Positions 15,856 through 24,388 of a stretch of DNA of 63,338 nucleotides are shown piece by piece. A model generated the notes under the pieces. It saw nothing but the letters and a program-made list of their open reading frames with translations, made no database searches and was not told the origin of the DNA. The position numbers and the translations under genes were made by a program. The DNA is from REEB95 sp035934995 (GTDB taxonomy: Bacteria > Pseudomonadota > Alphaproteobacteria > ATCC43930 > CGMCC-115725). Position 1 is the stretch's first letter; each line of letters begins with the position of its first letter. The DNA lies in assembly GCA_035934995.1 (NCBI GenBank), contig DASYXI010000016.1, positions 1 to 63,338 of the forward strand, written 5' to 3'.

Positions 15856-16673
15856 GCGTCCTCGACGCCCCGTTTCCGCGCAAGCAGTTTGAGCACGGCC
15901 GCGGCGGTTTCCTCGATCGAACGTCGGGTTACATCGATCACCGGCCAGTCCCGCTCGGTGAACAGACGGCGTGCGTTGGCAACCTCGACCCGCACCGCCT
16001 CGATATCGACATAGTCGCCGTGATCTTCCTGCTTGAGTTGGACCAGCCGGTTGCGCCGGACTTGGATCAGGCGTTCCGGGTCGTTGGTCAGGCCAACGAC
16101 CAGCGGCCGCGTCAGAGCGAACAGTTCGGGCGGCGGATCGGCGCCGGGCACCAGCGCGATGTTGGCCGCCTTGATGCCGCGATTGGCGAGATAGATGCAG
16201 GTCGGCGTCTTCGAGGTGCGCGACACGCCGACCAGCACGACATCGGCGTCGTTCCAGCCCCAGGCCGACTGACCATCGTCGTGATTCAAGGCGAAGGTCA
16301 TGGCGTCGATGCGCTGGAAATATTCGCTATTGAGCAAATGCTGCTGGCCGGGCAGGCCGCGCGCCTGACTGCCGAGATAGGCGGCAAGGGCGCCGATCAC
16401 CGGCTCGAGCACCGGGATCGACGGGACCTGGAGCTTGCGGCAACCCTCGACCAACGGCATGCGCAACGTCTCGTCGACCAGCGTGTAGAGCACTACGCCT
16501 GGATTGGCGCCGACGCCGCTGATCACGCGGTCGACCTGCGCCTTGGTGCGCACCATCGACCAGATATGTTCGATTGCCTCGCTGTTCTCGAACTGGACCA
16601 GGCAAGCGCGCGCGACCGAGTGCACGGTATCACCGGTTGAATCGGAGACCAGATGAAGATGGAAGCGCGTCAT
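15852..16673 (-). CDS. ppsR: PEP synthase / pyruvate phosphate dikinase regulatory protein (DUF299)
   Basis: Bifunctional ADP-dependent kinase and phosphorylase that switches PEP synthase or PPDK off and on by threonine phosphorylation. 273 residues from the ATG at 16673 (MTRFHLHLVSDSTGDTV); an ATG seven codons earlier is possible but less like the family. The nucleotide loop GVSRTSKTPT lies at about 150-159. This is the homologue of Rickettsia RP001, which flanks the replication origin opposite hemE in Caulobacter and Rickettsia; the same arrangement is present here. Confidence 0.93.
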   Translation of the reverse strand: MTRFHLHLVSDSTGDTVHSVARACLVQFENSEAIEHIWSMVRTKAQVDRVISGVGANPGVVLYTLVDETLRMPLVEGCRKLQVPSIPVLEPVIGALAAYLGSQARGLPGQQHLLNSEYFQRIDAMTFALNHDDGQSAWGWNDADVVLVGVSRTSKTPTCIYLANRGIKAANIALVPGADPPPELFALTRPLVVGLTNDPERLIQVRRNRLVQLKQEDHGDYVDIEAVRVEVANARRLFTERDWPVIDVTRRSIEETAAAVLKLLARKRGVEDA

Positions 16674-17061
16674 ATGTGCCAAACTTGGGGACAAAATCGG
16701 GCCTGTCGTCGAGTCGGACCGCCGTCGGGGCGATCACACCCATCGACCGAAATTCGTTCCACAACGGTTTTGGCTGCGGATAGTTCGGCAGAACGCTCGG
16801 CGATACGGGAAAAACACGGCTGTACGGTTCGGCTTTCCATGATTTCCCCGCTTTTTCGTCTGCGGTTATCGACGGGCCTAATCGTTGTTTCTGCTATGAA
16901 CGATCACCTTATGCGTATCTTATACCGGGCACATCCGCTGGACCGGCTGCTTACATCCGGCAACTGGGGACAGTTCGCGAACGACCTTAATCCCCCACTC
17001 GCCACCAACCAACTACCTTCACTACCTTTAGATTCTAAGACTAATAAGGTAAGAGCACGGG
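16674..17061. other. Candidate chromosomal replication origin (ppsR-hemE gap)
   Basis: A 388-bp gene-free gap, less G+C-rich than its surroundings, at the point where gene direction switches from leftward (ppsR, maf, aroE, coaE, dnaQ) to rightward (hemE, hemH, hemJ, rho). Seen inside: two TGGGGA motifs (16686-16691, 16965-16970; reverse complement TCCCCA, the Caulobacter W-box for DnaA); two 7/9 DnaA-box matches (TTATCGACG at 16866-16874; CTATCCGCA on the minus strand, 16775-16783); GANTC methylation sites at 16711 and 17031; and an A+T-rich end before hemE. Known: Cori lies between RP001 (ppsR) and hemE. There is no perfect DnaA box, so this stays an inference. It must also hold the ppsR and hemE promoters. 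Confidence 0.6.
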
Positions 17062-18093
17062 ATGAGCGTGCCCAAGCCATTACTGACGGCGTTGCAAGGG
17101 CAAAGCATCCAGCCAACGCCGCTGTGGTTGATGCGACAGGCCGGCCGGTATTTGCCGGAATATCGTCAGCTCCGGGAACGCGCCGGCGGATTTCTCGACT
17201 TATGCCTGACGCCCGAGCTTGCGGCCGAGGCGACGCTACAGCCGATCCGCCGGTTCGGCTTCGATGGCGCTATTCTCTTTTCAGACATTCTGATTATCGC
17301 GAAAGCCTTGGGCCGCGCCGTGGCGTTTCGCGAGGGCGATGGTCCGAGCCTGCCGCCTTTGGCGGCTGTGGATGGCTTGGCGGCGCAGCCGGATGCCTCG
17401 GTGTTGGCGCCGGTCTATGTCGCCGTGCGCAAAGTCAAAGCGTTGTTGCCGGTCACGACGACACTCCTCGGCTTTGCCGGCGGACCCTGGACGGTGGCGG
17501 CTTATGTCATCGACGGCAGCGGCCGAACGCAATTCACCAAGGCACGCGCCTTGGCGCACGAAAATCCCGCGGCGCTGGATGCGATTATCGCCCGGTTGAG
17601 CGACGCAACAGCCGCGCATTTGATCGCGCAGCTTGATGCCGGCGCCGATGCCGTGCAGATTTTCGATAGCTGGGCGGGACTGCTGCCGCCGGAGCAGTTC
17701 CGCCGCTGGGTCATTGCGCCGACGCAGCGGATCGCTGCCGCCATTCATGCCCGCCATCGGCAAGCGCCAATCATCGGCTTTCCGCGCAATGCCGGCGCGC
17801 TCTATGCGGCGTATTTCGCCGAAACCGGCGTCACGGCCCTGTGTATCGATCAAGCGGTGCCGTTGACGCAGGCACACGAGCTGCAAAAGCACGGTCCGGT
17901 GCAGGGCAACCTCGATCCGGCGGTTTTAGTGGCCGGCGGCGCGGCGCTCGACCGCGCCGTCGCCGACATCCTCGCGATGCTCGGTCAGCGGCCTTTCGTG
18001 TTCAACCTCGGCCATGGCATCCTGCCGGAAACGCCGCCCGCCCATGTCGAGCGGCTGGTGCGGCTGGTGCGGCTGGTGCGCGGGGGGCCATGA
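17062..18093 (+). CDS. hemE: Uroporphyrinogen-III decarboxylase
   Basis: Decarboxylates uroporphyrinogen III to coproporphyrinogen III in haem synthesis. 343 residues; the signatures PLWLMRQAGRYLPEYR (about 20-35) and GFAGGPWTVAAYVIDG (about 137-152) are intact, with the catalytic Asp in FSDIL. The ribosome-binding site before the ATG is weak (AAGG at some distance). The C-terminus holds LVR three times, encoded by three perfect copies of the 9-mer CGGCTGGTG. Its stop overlaps hemH as ATGA. Confidence 0.96.
   Translation: MSVPKPLLTALQGQSIQPTPLWLMRQAGRYLPEYRQLRERAGGFLDLCLTPELAAEATLQPIRRFGFDGAILFSDILIIAKALGRAVAFREGDGPSLPPLAAVDGLAAQPDASVLAPVYVAVRKVKALLPVTTTLLGFAGGPWTVAAYVIDGSGRTQFTKARALAHENPAALDAIIARLSDATAAHLIAQLDAGADAVQIFDSWAGLLPPEQFRRWVIAPTQRIAAAIHARHRQAPIIGFPRNAGALYAAYFAETGVTALCIDQAVPLTQAHELQKHGPVQGNLDPAVLVAGGAALDRAVADILAMLGQRPFVFNLGHGILPETPPAHVERLVRLVRLVRGGP
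18052..18078 (+). repeat. Three tandem 9-bp repeats in the hemE C-terminus
   Basis: Three exact copies of CGGCTGGTG, in frame, encode LVRLVRLVR. Such repeats can change copy number by slippage, and here any change would be in frame and affect only the C-terminal tail. Confidence 0.9.
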
Positions 18094-19103
18094 CGCGAAC
18101 GGCGGTGGTGCTGTTCAACCTGGGCGGTCCGGATTCCTCGGCCGCGGTCAAACCCTTCCTTTTCAACCTGTTCTACGATCCGGCGATCATCGCCCTGCCC
18201 AAGCCGTTGCGGTGGCTCTTGGCGCGCGGGATCGCCCAGCGGCGCGCGCCGCTGACGCGGCAGATCTACGCCCAGATCGGCAACGCTTCGCCGTTGCGTG
18301 CCAATACGCGGGCGCAAGCGGCGGCGCTGCGTGCGACGCTCGGCGACGGCTATCGCGTTTTCATCGCCATGCGGTATTGGCATCCGCGCGCCAACGTCAC
18401 GGCCGCCGAGGTGAAAGCCTGGCAGCCGGACGAGATCGTGCTGCTGCCGCTTTATCCCCAATTCTCCGGCACGACCACGGCATCGTCGCTGGCCGATTGG
18501 CGCGAAGCCGCAGCCAAGATCGGACTCAAGGCGAAGGAGCGCGTCGTCTGCTGTTATCCGAGCGAGCGCGGGTTCGCCATCGCCGCGGCGCGCGGCATCG
18601 TCGCCGCACTCGCCAACGTGCCGGCGGGCGCCAAGGTGCGCGTGCTGCTGTCGGCGCACGGACTGCCGCTGCGCGTGCTCGGCCGCGGCGATCCCTATCA
18701 ATGGCAGGTCGAGGCCACTGCCGCCGCGGTGCGTGCCGCCGTGCGGCGACCCGAACTCGACATGCGGGTTTGTTATCAGAGCCGCGTCGGGCCGCTCAAA
18801 TGGCTGAGTCCGTCGACCGAGCACGAGATCCGCCAGGCCGGTGCCGACGGCTTTGGCGTGATCGTCGCGCCGATTGCGTTCGTTTCCGAACATTCCGAGA
18901 CGCTGGTCGAGCTCGATCGCGACTACCGCAAGCTCGCACGCGCCGTCGGCGTGCCGTTCTATCACCGCGCGCCGACCGTCGGCGTCGCCGCCGAATTCAT
19001 CGGCGGCCTCGCCCGGCTGGTGCAGGGGGCGGCCGTGCCCGGCGCCGGCCGGCGCAATTGTCCCGAAGGCTTCGGCCAATGTCCGGCGATGGCGGCGCCA
19101 TGA
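18090..19103 (+). CDS. hemH: Ferrochelatase
   Basis: Inserts Fe2+ into protoporphyrin IX (or coproporphyrin, not distinguishable here). 337 residues; N-terminus MTRTAVVLFNLGGPDS, the catalytic His in LLSAHGLPLRV (about 188-198) and Glu in FVSEHSETLVELD (about 267-279). LYPQFSGTTTASS is the conserved active-site loop. The extreme C-terminus NCPEGFGQCPA has two cysteines; some ferrochelatases carry a [2Fe-2S] cluster on C-terminal cysteines, but two are not enough to claim that. ATGA overlaps at both ends link it to hemE and hemJ. Confidence 0.95.
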   Translation: MTRTAVVLFNLGGPDSSAAVKPFLFNLFYDPAIIALPKPLRWLLARGIAQRRAPLTRQIYAQIGNASPLRANTRAQAAALRATLGDGYRVFIAMRYWHPRANVTAAEVKAWQPDEIVLLPLYPQFSGTTTASSLADWREAAAKIGLKAKERVVCCYPSERGFAIAAARGIVAALANVPAGAKVRVLLSAHGLPLRVLGRGDPYQWQVEATAAAVRAAVRRPELDMRVCYQSRVGPLKWLSPSTEHEIRQAGADGFGVIVAPIAFVSEHSETLVELDRDYRKLARAVGVPFYHRAPTVGVAAEFIGGLARLVQGAAVPGAGRRNCPEGFGQCPAMAAP

Positions 19104-19543
19104 GCTGGCTCGCGCCCTATTACCCATGGCTCAAAACGCTGCACATCCTGAGCGTCATCGCCTGGATGGCCGGCATGCTCTATCTGCCGCGGCTGTTCGT
19201 CTATCACGCCGGCAGCGAGGCGGGCTCGCCGACGTCGGAGACCTTCAAGACCATGGAGCGGCGCCTTTACCGCGCGATCATGATTCCGGCGATGATCGCG
19301 ACCTGGCTGTTCGGCATCGGCCTGGCGTTCACCGGAATCGTCGTGTGGACGACGTTCTGGCTCTACGCCAAGCTGTTGCTGGTGGCGGCGATGACGTGGC
19401 TGCACACGGTTTTCGGGCGCTGGCAGCGCGCCTTCGCCGCCGACACGCGACCGCACGGCGCCGGCTTTTATCGCGCGATCAACGAGGTGCCGACGTTGCT
19501 GCTGATCGGCATCGTCATTCTGGCGGTGGTTAAGCCGTTCTGA
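19100..19543 (+). CDS. hemJ: Protoporphyrinogen IX oxidase HemJ
   Basis: Membrane protein that oxidises protoporphyrinogen IX to protoporphyrin IX, found instead of HemG/HemY in most alphaproteobacteria. 147 residues with four predicted membrane helices and the family motifs LKTLHILSVIAWMAGMLYLPRLFVYH (helix 1, with conserved His) and WLYAKLLLVAAMTWLH. The start overlaps the hemH stop (ATGA); an ATG seven codons upstream is an alternative. The hemE-hemH-hemJ unit covers three of the last steps of haem synthesis. Confidence 0.93.
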   Translation: MSWLAPYYPWLKTLHILSVIAWMAGMLYLPRLFVYHAGSEAGSPTSETFKTMERRLYRAIMIPAMIATWLFGIGLAFTGIVVWTTFWLYAKLLLVAAMTWLHTVFGRWQRAFAADTRPHGAGFYRAINEVPTLLLIGIVILAVVKPF

Positions 19544-19737
19544 CCGGGCGCGCCACCCAAAGCGCGTTTGACTCGGACCCGGGTTTTGGCTAAGGGATTG
19601 AGCGGAAGACCGGCCCGTCTCCGGCTCTCGTTTCTTCATCTGCATCGCTGATCCGCGCGCGGCCCGAGCCAGGACCGTCCGCTCTTCCGGTGAACCAAAC
19701 CTTCCGGCCCACGGGCCGCACCCCTCCCGCCGCATTC

Positions 19738-19764
19738 ATGATTTGCGAAAGCCGCAACCGATGA
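19738..19764 (+). other. Possible 8-codon leader ORF overlapping the rho start
   Basis: ATG at 19738 opens MICESRNR followed by TGA, and this TGA overlaps the rho ATG as ATGA. The arrangement would couple rho translation to a leader peptide. No convincing Shine-Dalgarno precedes it, and rho itself has none either. The sequence alone cannot show that it is translated. Confidence 0.3.
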
Positions 19765-21017
19765 ACCTCCAGGAACTCAAGCGCAAAACTCCCGCCGACC
19801 TCCTCACGTTTGCCGAGGAGCTGCAGATCGAAAGCGCCTCCAGCCTGCGCAAGCAGGAGCTGATGTTCGCCATCCTCAAGACAATGGCCGACAAGGACCA
19901 GGCGATCTACGGCGACGGCGTGCTCGAAGTCTTGCAGGACGGCTTCGGTTTCTTGCGCAGCCCCGAGGCCAATTACTTGCCGGGTCCGGACGACATCTAC
20001 GTCAGCCCGTCGCAGGTCCGCCGCTTCGGCTTGCGCACCGGCGACACGGTCGAGGGCCAGATTCGCGCGCCCAAGGACGGCGAGCGCTATTTCGCGCTGC
20101 TGAAGGTCAACAAGATCAATTTCGACGATCCCGAAAAGCTGCGCCACCGCGTCAATTTCGACAATCTGACGCCGCTTTACCCGGACGAAAAGCTCAAGCT
20201 CGAGCTCGACGATCCGACCAAGAAGGACCTGACGACGCGCGTCATCGACCTGATCACGCCGCTCGGCAAGGGCCAGCGCGCGTTGATCGTGTCGCCGCCC
20301 CGGACCGGCAAGACGGTGATGATGCAGAACATCGCCCACGCGATCGCGGCGAACAACAAAGAGGTCTATCTCATCGTCCTGTTGATCGACGAGCGGCCGG
20401 AGGAAGTCACCGACATGGCGCGCTCGGTCAAGGGCGAGGTCGTGTCGTCGACCTTCGACGAGCCGGCGGTGCGCCACGTTCAGGTCGCCGAGATGGTGAT
20501 CGAGAAAGCCAAGCGCCTAGTCGAGCACAAGCGCGATGTCGTGATACTCCTCGATTCCATTACCCGGCTTGCGCGCGCCTACAACACCGTCGTGCCCAGC
20601 TCGGGCAAGGTGTTGACCGGCGGCGTCGACGCCAACGCGCTGCAGCGGCCGAAGCGCTTCTTCGGCGCCGCGCGCAACATCGAGGAGGGCGGCTCGCTCA
20701 CCATCATCGCCACGGCGCTGATCGACACCGGCTCGCGCATGGACGAAGTGATCTTCGAAGAGTTCAAGGGCACCGGTAACTCGGAAATCATCCTCGACCG
20801 CAAGGTCGCGGACAAACGCACCTTCCCGGCGGTCGACATCACCAAGTCCGGCACCCGCAAGGAAGAATTGCTCGTGGACAAGGCGGTCCTTGCCAAGATG
20901 TGGGTGTTGCGCCGCGTGCTGATGCCGATGGGACCGATGGACGGGCTCGAGTTCCTGATCGAAAAGCTCAAGCAATCGAAGAACAACGCCGACTTTTTCG
21001 AGGCGATGAACACGTAA
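19761..21017 (+). CDS. rho: Transcription termination factor Rho
   Basis: Hexameric RNA helicase that ends transcription. 418 residues: Rho-N domain from MNLQELKRKTPADLL, RNA-binding cold-shock-like domain with DGFGFLRS (about 60-67), Walker A SPPRTGKTVMMQ (about 178-189), Walker B VVILLDSITRLAR. The start is the ATG giving the normal MNLQEL; a TTG six codons upstream is less likely. The 217-base stretch between hemJ and rho is C-rich and pyrimidine-rich (for example 19596-19640), as expected if Rho controls its own leader. Confidence 0.97.
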   Translation: MNLQELKRKTPADLLTFAEELQIESASSLRKQELMFAILKTMADKDQAIYGDGVLEVLQDGFGFLRSPEANYLPGPDDIYVSPSQVRRFGLRTGDTVEGQIRAPKDGERYFALLKVNKINFDDPEKLRHRVNFDNLTPLYPDEKLKLELDDPTKKDLTTRVIDLITPLGKGQRALIVSPPRTGKTVMMQNIAHAIAANNKEVYLIVLLIDERPEEVTDMARSVKGEVVSSTFDEPAVRHVQVAEMVIEKAKRLVEHKRDVVILLDSITRLARAYNTVVPSSGKVLTGGVDANALQRPKRFFGAARNIEEGGSLTIIATALIDTGSRMDEVIFEEFKGTGNSEIILDRKVADKRTFPAVDITKSGTRKEELLVDKAVLAKMWVLRRVLMPMGPMDGLEFLIEKLKQSKNNADFFEAMNT

Positions 21018-21039
21018 GCCCGGTGGCCCGGGTGGCTCA

Positions 21040-21885
21040 ATGCTGACGACCCGTCGCAAGATCGCGCTCGCGCGCATCGCGCAAAGGGCGGTGATGTTTG
21101 GCCGCCGAGCCTTTCGCAAGGGGCCGCAGACAAACGCATACCGCCGCGGCATCGCCTGGAATCTCGATCTGCGCGAAGGGATCGACTTCGCCATTTGGCT
21201 GCTGGGCGCGTTCGAGCCGGCGACGGTTGGCGCCTATGCCCGTCTGGTAAGGTCCGGCGATGTCGTATTTGACGTTGGCGCCAATATTGGCGCCCACACG
21301 CTGCACCTTGCGCGCGCCGTTGGCAGAGCCGGCCACGTTCACGCCTTCGAGCCGACCGAATGGGCGCGCGCGAAACTTGTTGCCAACCTGAAGCTCAATC
21401 CCGGCTTGCGGGATCGCGTAACGGTCGTGCCGGCGATGCTGATGGCGCAGTCGGCCGCCGCCGCGCCGCCGCTTTATTCAAGTTGGCCACTCGCCGGCGC
21501 CGGCGATGCCCACCAACTCCACGGCGGGCGTAAAATGCCGGCGCGCGGCGCCCATGTCACGACGCTCGATGATTACGTTGCCGACGCGAAGATCGACCGG
21601 CTCGATTTCGTCAAGCTCGACGTGGACGGGCATGAGCGCAGCGTACTGCATGGCGCGCGTACCGCATTTGCACGCCTTCGCCCGGTTGTCGTGCTCGAGC
21701 TGTCGCCGCATCAGCTCGCCGAAGAGGGCGACAGCGTTGACGGCCTCGCTGCATTGCTCGCGGCGATGGGCTACCGCCTGGCGACCCTGGCTGGCGGCGC
21801 GTTGCCGAGCGACGGCGCGACGCTGCGAACGCTCATCAAGCCGGGCGCGAGTCTGAACGCGCTGGCACGGCCGGCGACCGGATGA
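21040..21885 (+). CDS. FkbM-family SAM-dependent methyltransferase
   Basis: 281 residues with the class I motif VVFDVGANIGAHT (75-87) and the FkbM domain, including FVKLDVDGHERSVLHGA (about 190-206). FkbM enzymes O-methylate sugars or other small molecules, often in surface-glycan or secondary-metabolite clusters; the substrate here is unknown. Only 22 bases separate it from the rho stop, so rho read-through could transcribe it. Its stop overlaps the next gene by 4 bases, so the two probably act together. First gene of the block that separates rho from mnmE. Confidence 0.85.
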   Translation: MLTTRRKIALARIAQRAVMFGRRAFRKGPQTNAYRRGIAWNLDLREGIDFAIWLLGAFEPATVGAYARLVRSGDVVFDVGANIGAHTLHLARAVGRAGHVHAFEPTEWARAKLVANLKLNPGLRDRVTVVPAMLMAQSAAAAPPLYSSWPLAGAGDAHQLHGGRKMPARGAHVTTLDDYVADAKIDRLDFVKLDVDGHERSVLHGARTAFARLRPVVVLELSPHQLAEEGDSVDGLAALLAAMGYRLATLAGGALPSDGATLRTLIKPGASLNALARPATG

Positions 21886-23396
21886 AAATCCTGCGCGCGC
21901 CCGCGCTGCTTTTGCTGCCGTTGGCCTTCCTCGCTGCGGAGTTGGTCCTGCGCAATCACGGCTTGCCGTACTGGCTGTGGTTCAACCTCGACCCGAGCTA
22001 CTTTTTCCTTGTCGGCGGGCTGAACATCCTTCAGCACGCACCACCGGCGGATTTCCAGCATCCGGGCGTGCCGGTGCAACTGGTGGTCGCGGCCGCCGCC
22101 TGGTTCACGCCGGCCGCGGACCGGCTCAAGGACGCCGAGACCATCCTGACCCGCGCCAGCGACGCGATGCTGGTGTTCGACGCCGCGATGCTCTGGCTGA
22201 TGGGGCGGTGCGTCCGGCGTCGCGCCGACGCGCTGCTGCCGGCGTTGTTTGCGCAGCTGGCCCCGTTCGTCACCATGCTGACGCTCAAGCACGGGATCGA
22301 GGTCGAGCCCGAGCCGCTGTTACTCGGTGCGGTTGCCCTGCTCGTCGCGACCATGGTCGAGGACGCGGTGATGCCGCGGACCGCAAGTCTTTTGGGCATG
22401 GCCTTCGCGGTCGCGTTCGGCGCGGCGTGCAAGATCACGTTTGCGCCATTGGGCTTGGCGCCGCTGATCACCATGCGCGGCGGCGCGCGGCGCATCGCGT
22501 ATATCGCGTTGGTCGCGATCCTGTTCGCGCTGTGGATGGTGCCCGAGATTCCGAACCTGGCGCCGATGACGGCATGGTTCACCGCGCTCGCCAAAGGCAG
22601 CGGCGCCTATGGCCACGGACCGCAGACCGTCGTCGCCTGGGCGGCCTATCCGCACGATTTCGCCAAGCTGTTCTTCGCCCGGCCGCTGTTCCTGGCGGCT
22701 TTCGCCTTTGGCGTCGTCGCGTTGATTCTCGGCCGCCGCGACACGCCCGGCGCGCGGCTGCTGCTGGCGTTGTTGACGGCGCAGCTCGTGCAAATCGCAT
22801 TGGTCGCCAAGCATCCGAGCGGTCACTACATCTTGCCGGCGCTCGAGCTCGCCGGTCCGGTGCTGGGTGTGGCGTGGTTCGTGGCGACCGAAAGCGGGTG
22901 GCTATCGCCGCGGCTCGCTGGCCGCATCGGCGCGGTTGTGCTGACAGTCATCGTCGTCGTTCAGGGCATCGCTTTCGCGGGCCAGGACGCCGAGATGCGC
23001 CGCCGCGCCGCCGCCGCCCAGTCGATCGATCTGGCGCGCGACCTGCCGCGCTGCGCCCACGTCTACGATTTCATGGCGTCGGCGCCGTCGGCGGCGTGGT
23101 TCTACAACGATAGCTATTCCGGCCAACGCTATGCGGCACAGCTGAAGGCGTTGATGCCGGCGAACGATTATTTCGCCGAGCCCTGGCGCGCGCCGATCGA
23201 GAATTGGGACGGTGCGGTGCCGGCGGCGACGCTGACCCAAAAATATCCGTGCATCGCGCTCCGCAGCGCCGAACCCAACGCGGTCGACGCGCTGGCGAAA
23301 CAGTTCGGTACCCGCTTTGACCACGCGGCACGCTGCCGTGCCGGCGACGAGGATATCCTGGTCGCCGGCGCCGACTGTCCGGCGGCTAAACCGTAA
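21882..23396 (+). CDS. Polytopic membrane protein, possible GT-C-type glycosyltransferase
   Basis: 504 residues with about ten predicted membrane segments in the first 365 residues and a roughly 130-residue soluble C-terminal domain. The first loop after helix 1 has an acidic residue in LDPSYFFLVGGL, reminiscent of the catalytic loop of GT-C (ArnT/PMT-like) transferases, and the next loop has FQHPGVPVQ. I do not recognise a named family, so the glycosyltransferase call is an inference from topology and from ATGA coupling to the FkbM methyltransferase. Four Cys occur in the C-terminal domain. It ends 11 bases into the tail of the convergent quinone reductase gene. Confidence 0.6.
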   Translation: MKILRAPALLLLPLAFLAAELVLRNHGLPYWLWFNLDPSYFFLVGGLNILQHAPPADFQHPGVPVQLVVAAAAWFTPAADRLKDAETILTRASDAMLVFDAAMLWLMGRCVRRRADALLPALFAQLAPFVTMLTLKHGIEVEPEPLLLGAVALLVATMVEDAVMPRTASLLGMAFAVAFGAACKITFAPLGLAPLITMRGGARRIAYIALVAILFALWMVPEIPNLAPMTAWFTALAKGSGAYGHGPQTVVAWAAYPHDFAKLFFARPLFLAAFAFGVVALILGRRDTPGARLLLALLTAQLVQIALVAKHPSGHYILPALELAGPVLGVAWFVATESGWLSPRLAGRIGAVVLTVIVVVQGIAFAGQDAEMRRRAAAAQSIDLARDLPRCAHVYDFMASAPSAAWFYNDSYSGQRYAAQLKALMPANDYFAEPWRAPIENWDGAVPAATLTQKYPCIALRSAEPNAVDALAKQFGTRFDHAARCRAGDEDILVAGADCPAAKP

Positions 23397-24360
23397 ACAC
23401 CGTCGAGCCGGTGGTCTTGCGCGCCGCGAGATCGGTGTGCGCCTTGGCCGCGTCCTGCAGCGGATAGGTCTGATTGATCGCGATCTTGACAACGCCCTTG
23501 GCGACGACGTCGAACAATTCCTTGGCGCTGGCGACCAGATCCTCGCGCTTGGCGGCATAGGTGTTGAGCGTCGGCCGCGTCACGTAGAGCGAGCCCTTCT
23601 GCGACAGCAGGCCGAGATTCAGCGGCTCGGGCGCGCCCGAGCTGGCGCCGAACAGGGCGCAGACGCCGAGCGGCGCCAGGCAATCGAGCGATTTCATGAA
23701 CGTGTCCTTGCCGACGGAATCGTAAACCACCGGCACCTTCTTGCCGCCGGTGATCTCGACCACGCGCTTCTGGAAATCCTCTTTGGTGTAGTTGATGACG
23801 TGATCGTAGCCGTGCGCCTTGGCGAGCTTGGCCTTGTCGTCGCTCGACACCGTGCCGATCACGGTGGCGCCCAGATGCTTCGCCCATTGGCCGGCGATCA
23901 AGCCGACGCCGCCGGCGGCGGCGTGGAACAGGATGGTGTCGCCGGATTTGACGCGATAGGTGCGACGCAGCAGGTATTGCGCCGTCAGGCCCTTGAGCAT
24001 CATCGCCGCCGCCGTTTTGTCGTCGATGCCCTTCGGCAACGCGAGCAGGCGATCGGCCGGCATGACGCGGATTTCGGAATAGGCGCCGAGCGGCCCATTG
24101 CCATAGGCGACGCGATCGCCGGCCTTGAGATCGCTGACGCCGGGGCCGACTTCCTCGACCACGCCCGCGCCTTCGGCGCCGATGCCGCTCGGCAGCGGCG
24201 AGGGATAAATGCCCAGGCGGTTGTAGATATCCATGAAGTTCAAGCCGACGGCGGTGTGGCGCACGCGCGCCTCGCCGGGGCCGGGCTTGTCGACCTGGAC
24301 CTCTTCCCATTTGAGGACTTCGGGCCCGCCGTTCTGGTGGAAGCGGATGGCGTGCGGCAT
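23386..24360 (-). CDS. NADPH:quinone reductase (QOR-type zinc-free MDR protein)
   Basis: 324 residues of the medium-chain dehydrogenase/reductase fold: GroES-like N-terminal domain (about 1-125) and Rossmann domain with HAAAGGVGLIAGQWAK (about 146-161). The zinc ligands of alcohol dehydrogenases are absent, as in QorA, which performs one-electron reduction of quinones or reduction of reactive enones. The ATG at 24360 gives MPHAIRFHQNGGPEVL, the family start. It lies 28 bases after the dienelactone hydrolase gene. Confidence 0.9.
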   Translation of the reverse strand: MPHAIRFHQNGGPEVLKWEEVQVDKPGPGEARVRHTAVGLNFMDIYNRLGIYPSPLPSGIGAEGAGVVEEVGPGVSDLKAGDRVAYGNGPLGAYSEIRVMPADRLLALPKGIDDKTAAAMMLKGLTAQYLLRRTYRVKSGDTILFHAAAGGVGLIAGQWAKHLGATVIGTVSSDDKAKLAKAHGYDHVINYTKEDFQKRVVEITGGKKVPVVYDSVGKDTFMKSLDCLAPLGVCALFGASSGAPEPLNLGLLSQKGSLYVTRPTLNTYAAKREDLVASAKELFDVVAKGVVKIAINQTYPLQDAAKAHTDLAARKTTGSTVFTV

Positions 24361-24388
24361 CGGTCGTCTCCTCGGGTTCGGGTGTGGC

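Noticed and set aside
18001..18093. CRISPR-like short repeats
   Set aside because: Three adjacent 9-mers without spacers are tandem coding repeats. No array with spacers was seen anywhere in the window.
19079..19100. Upstream ATG as hemJ start
   Set aside because: It would add seven residues and a longer overlap; the ATGA overlap start gives the usual N-terminus.
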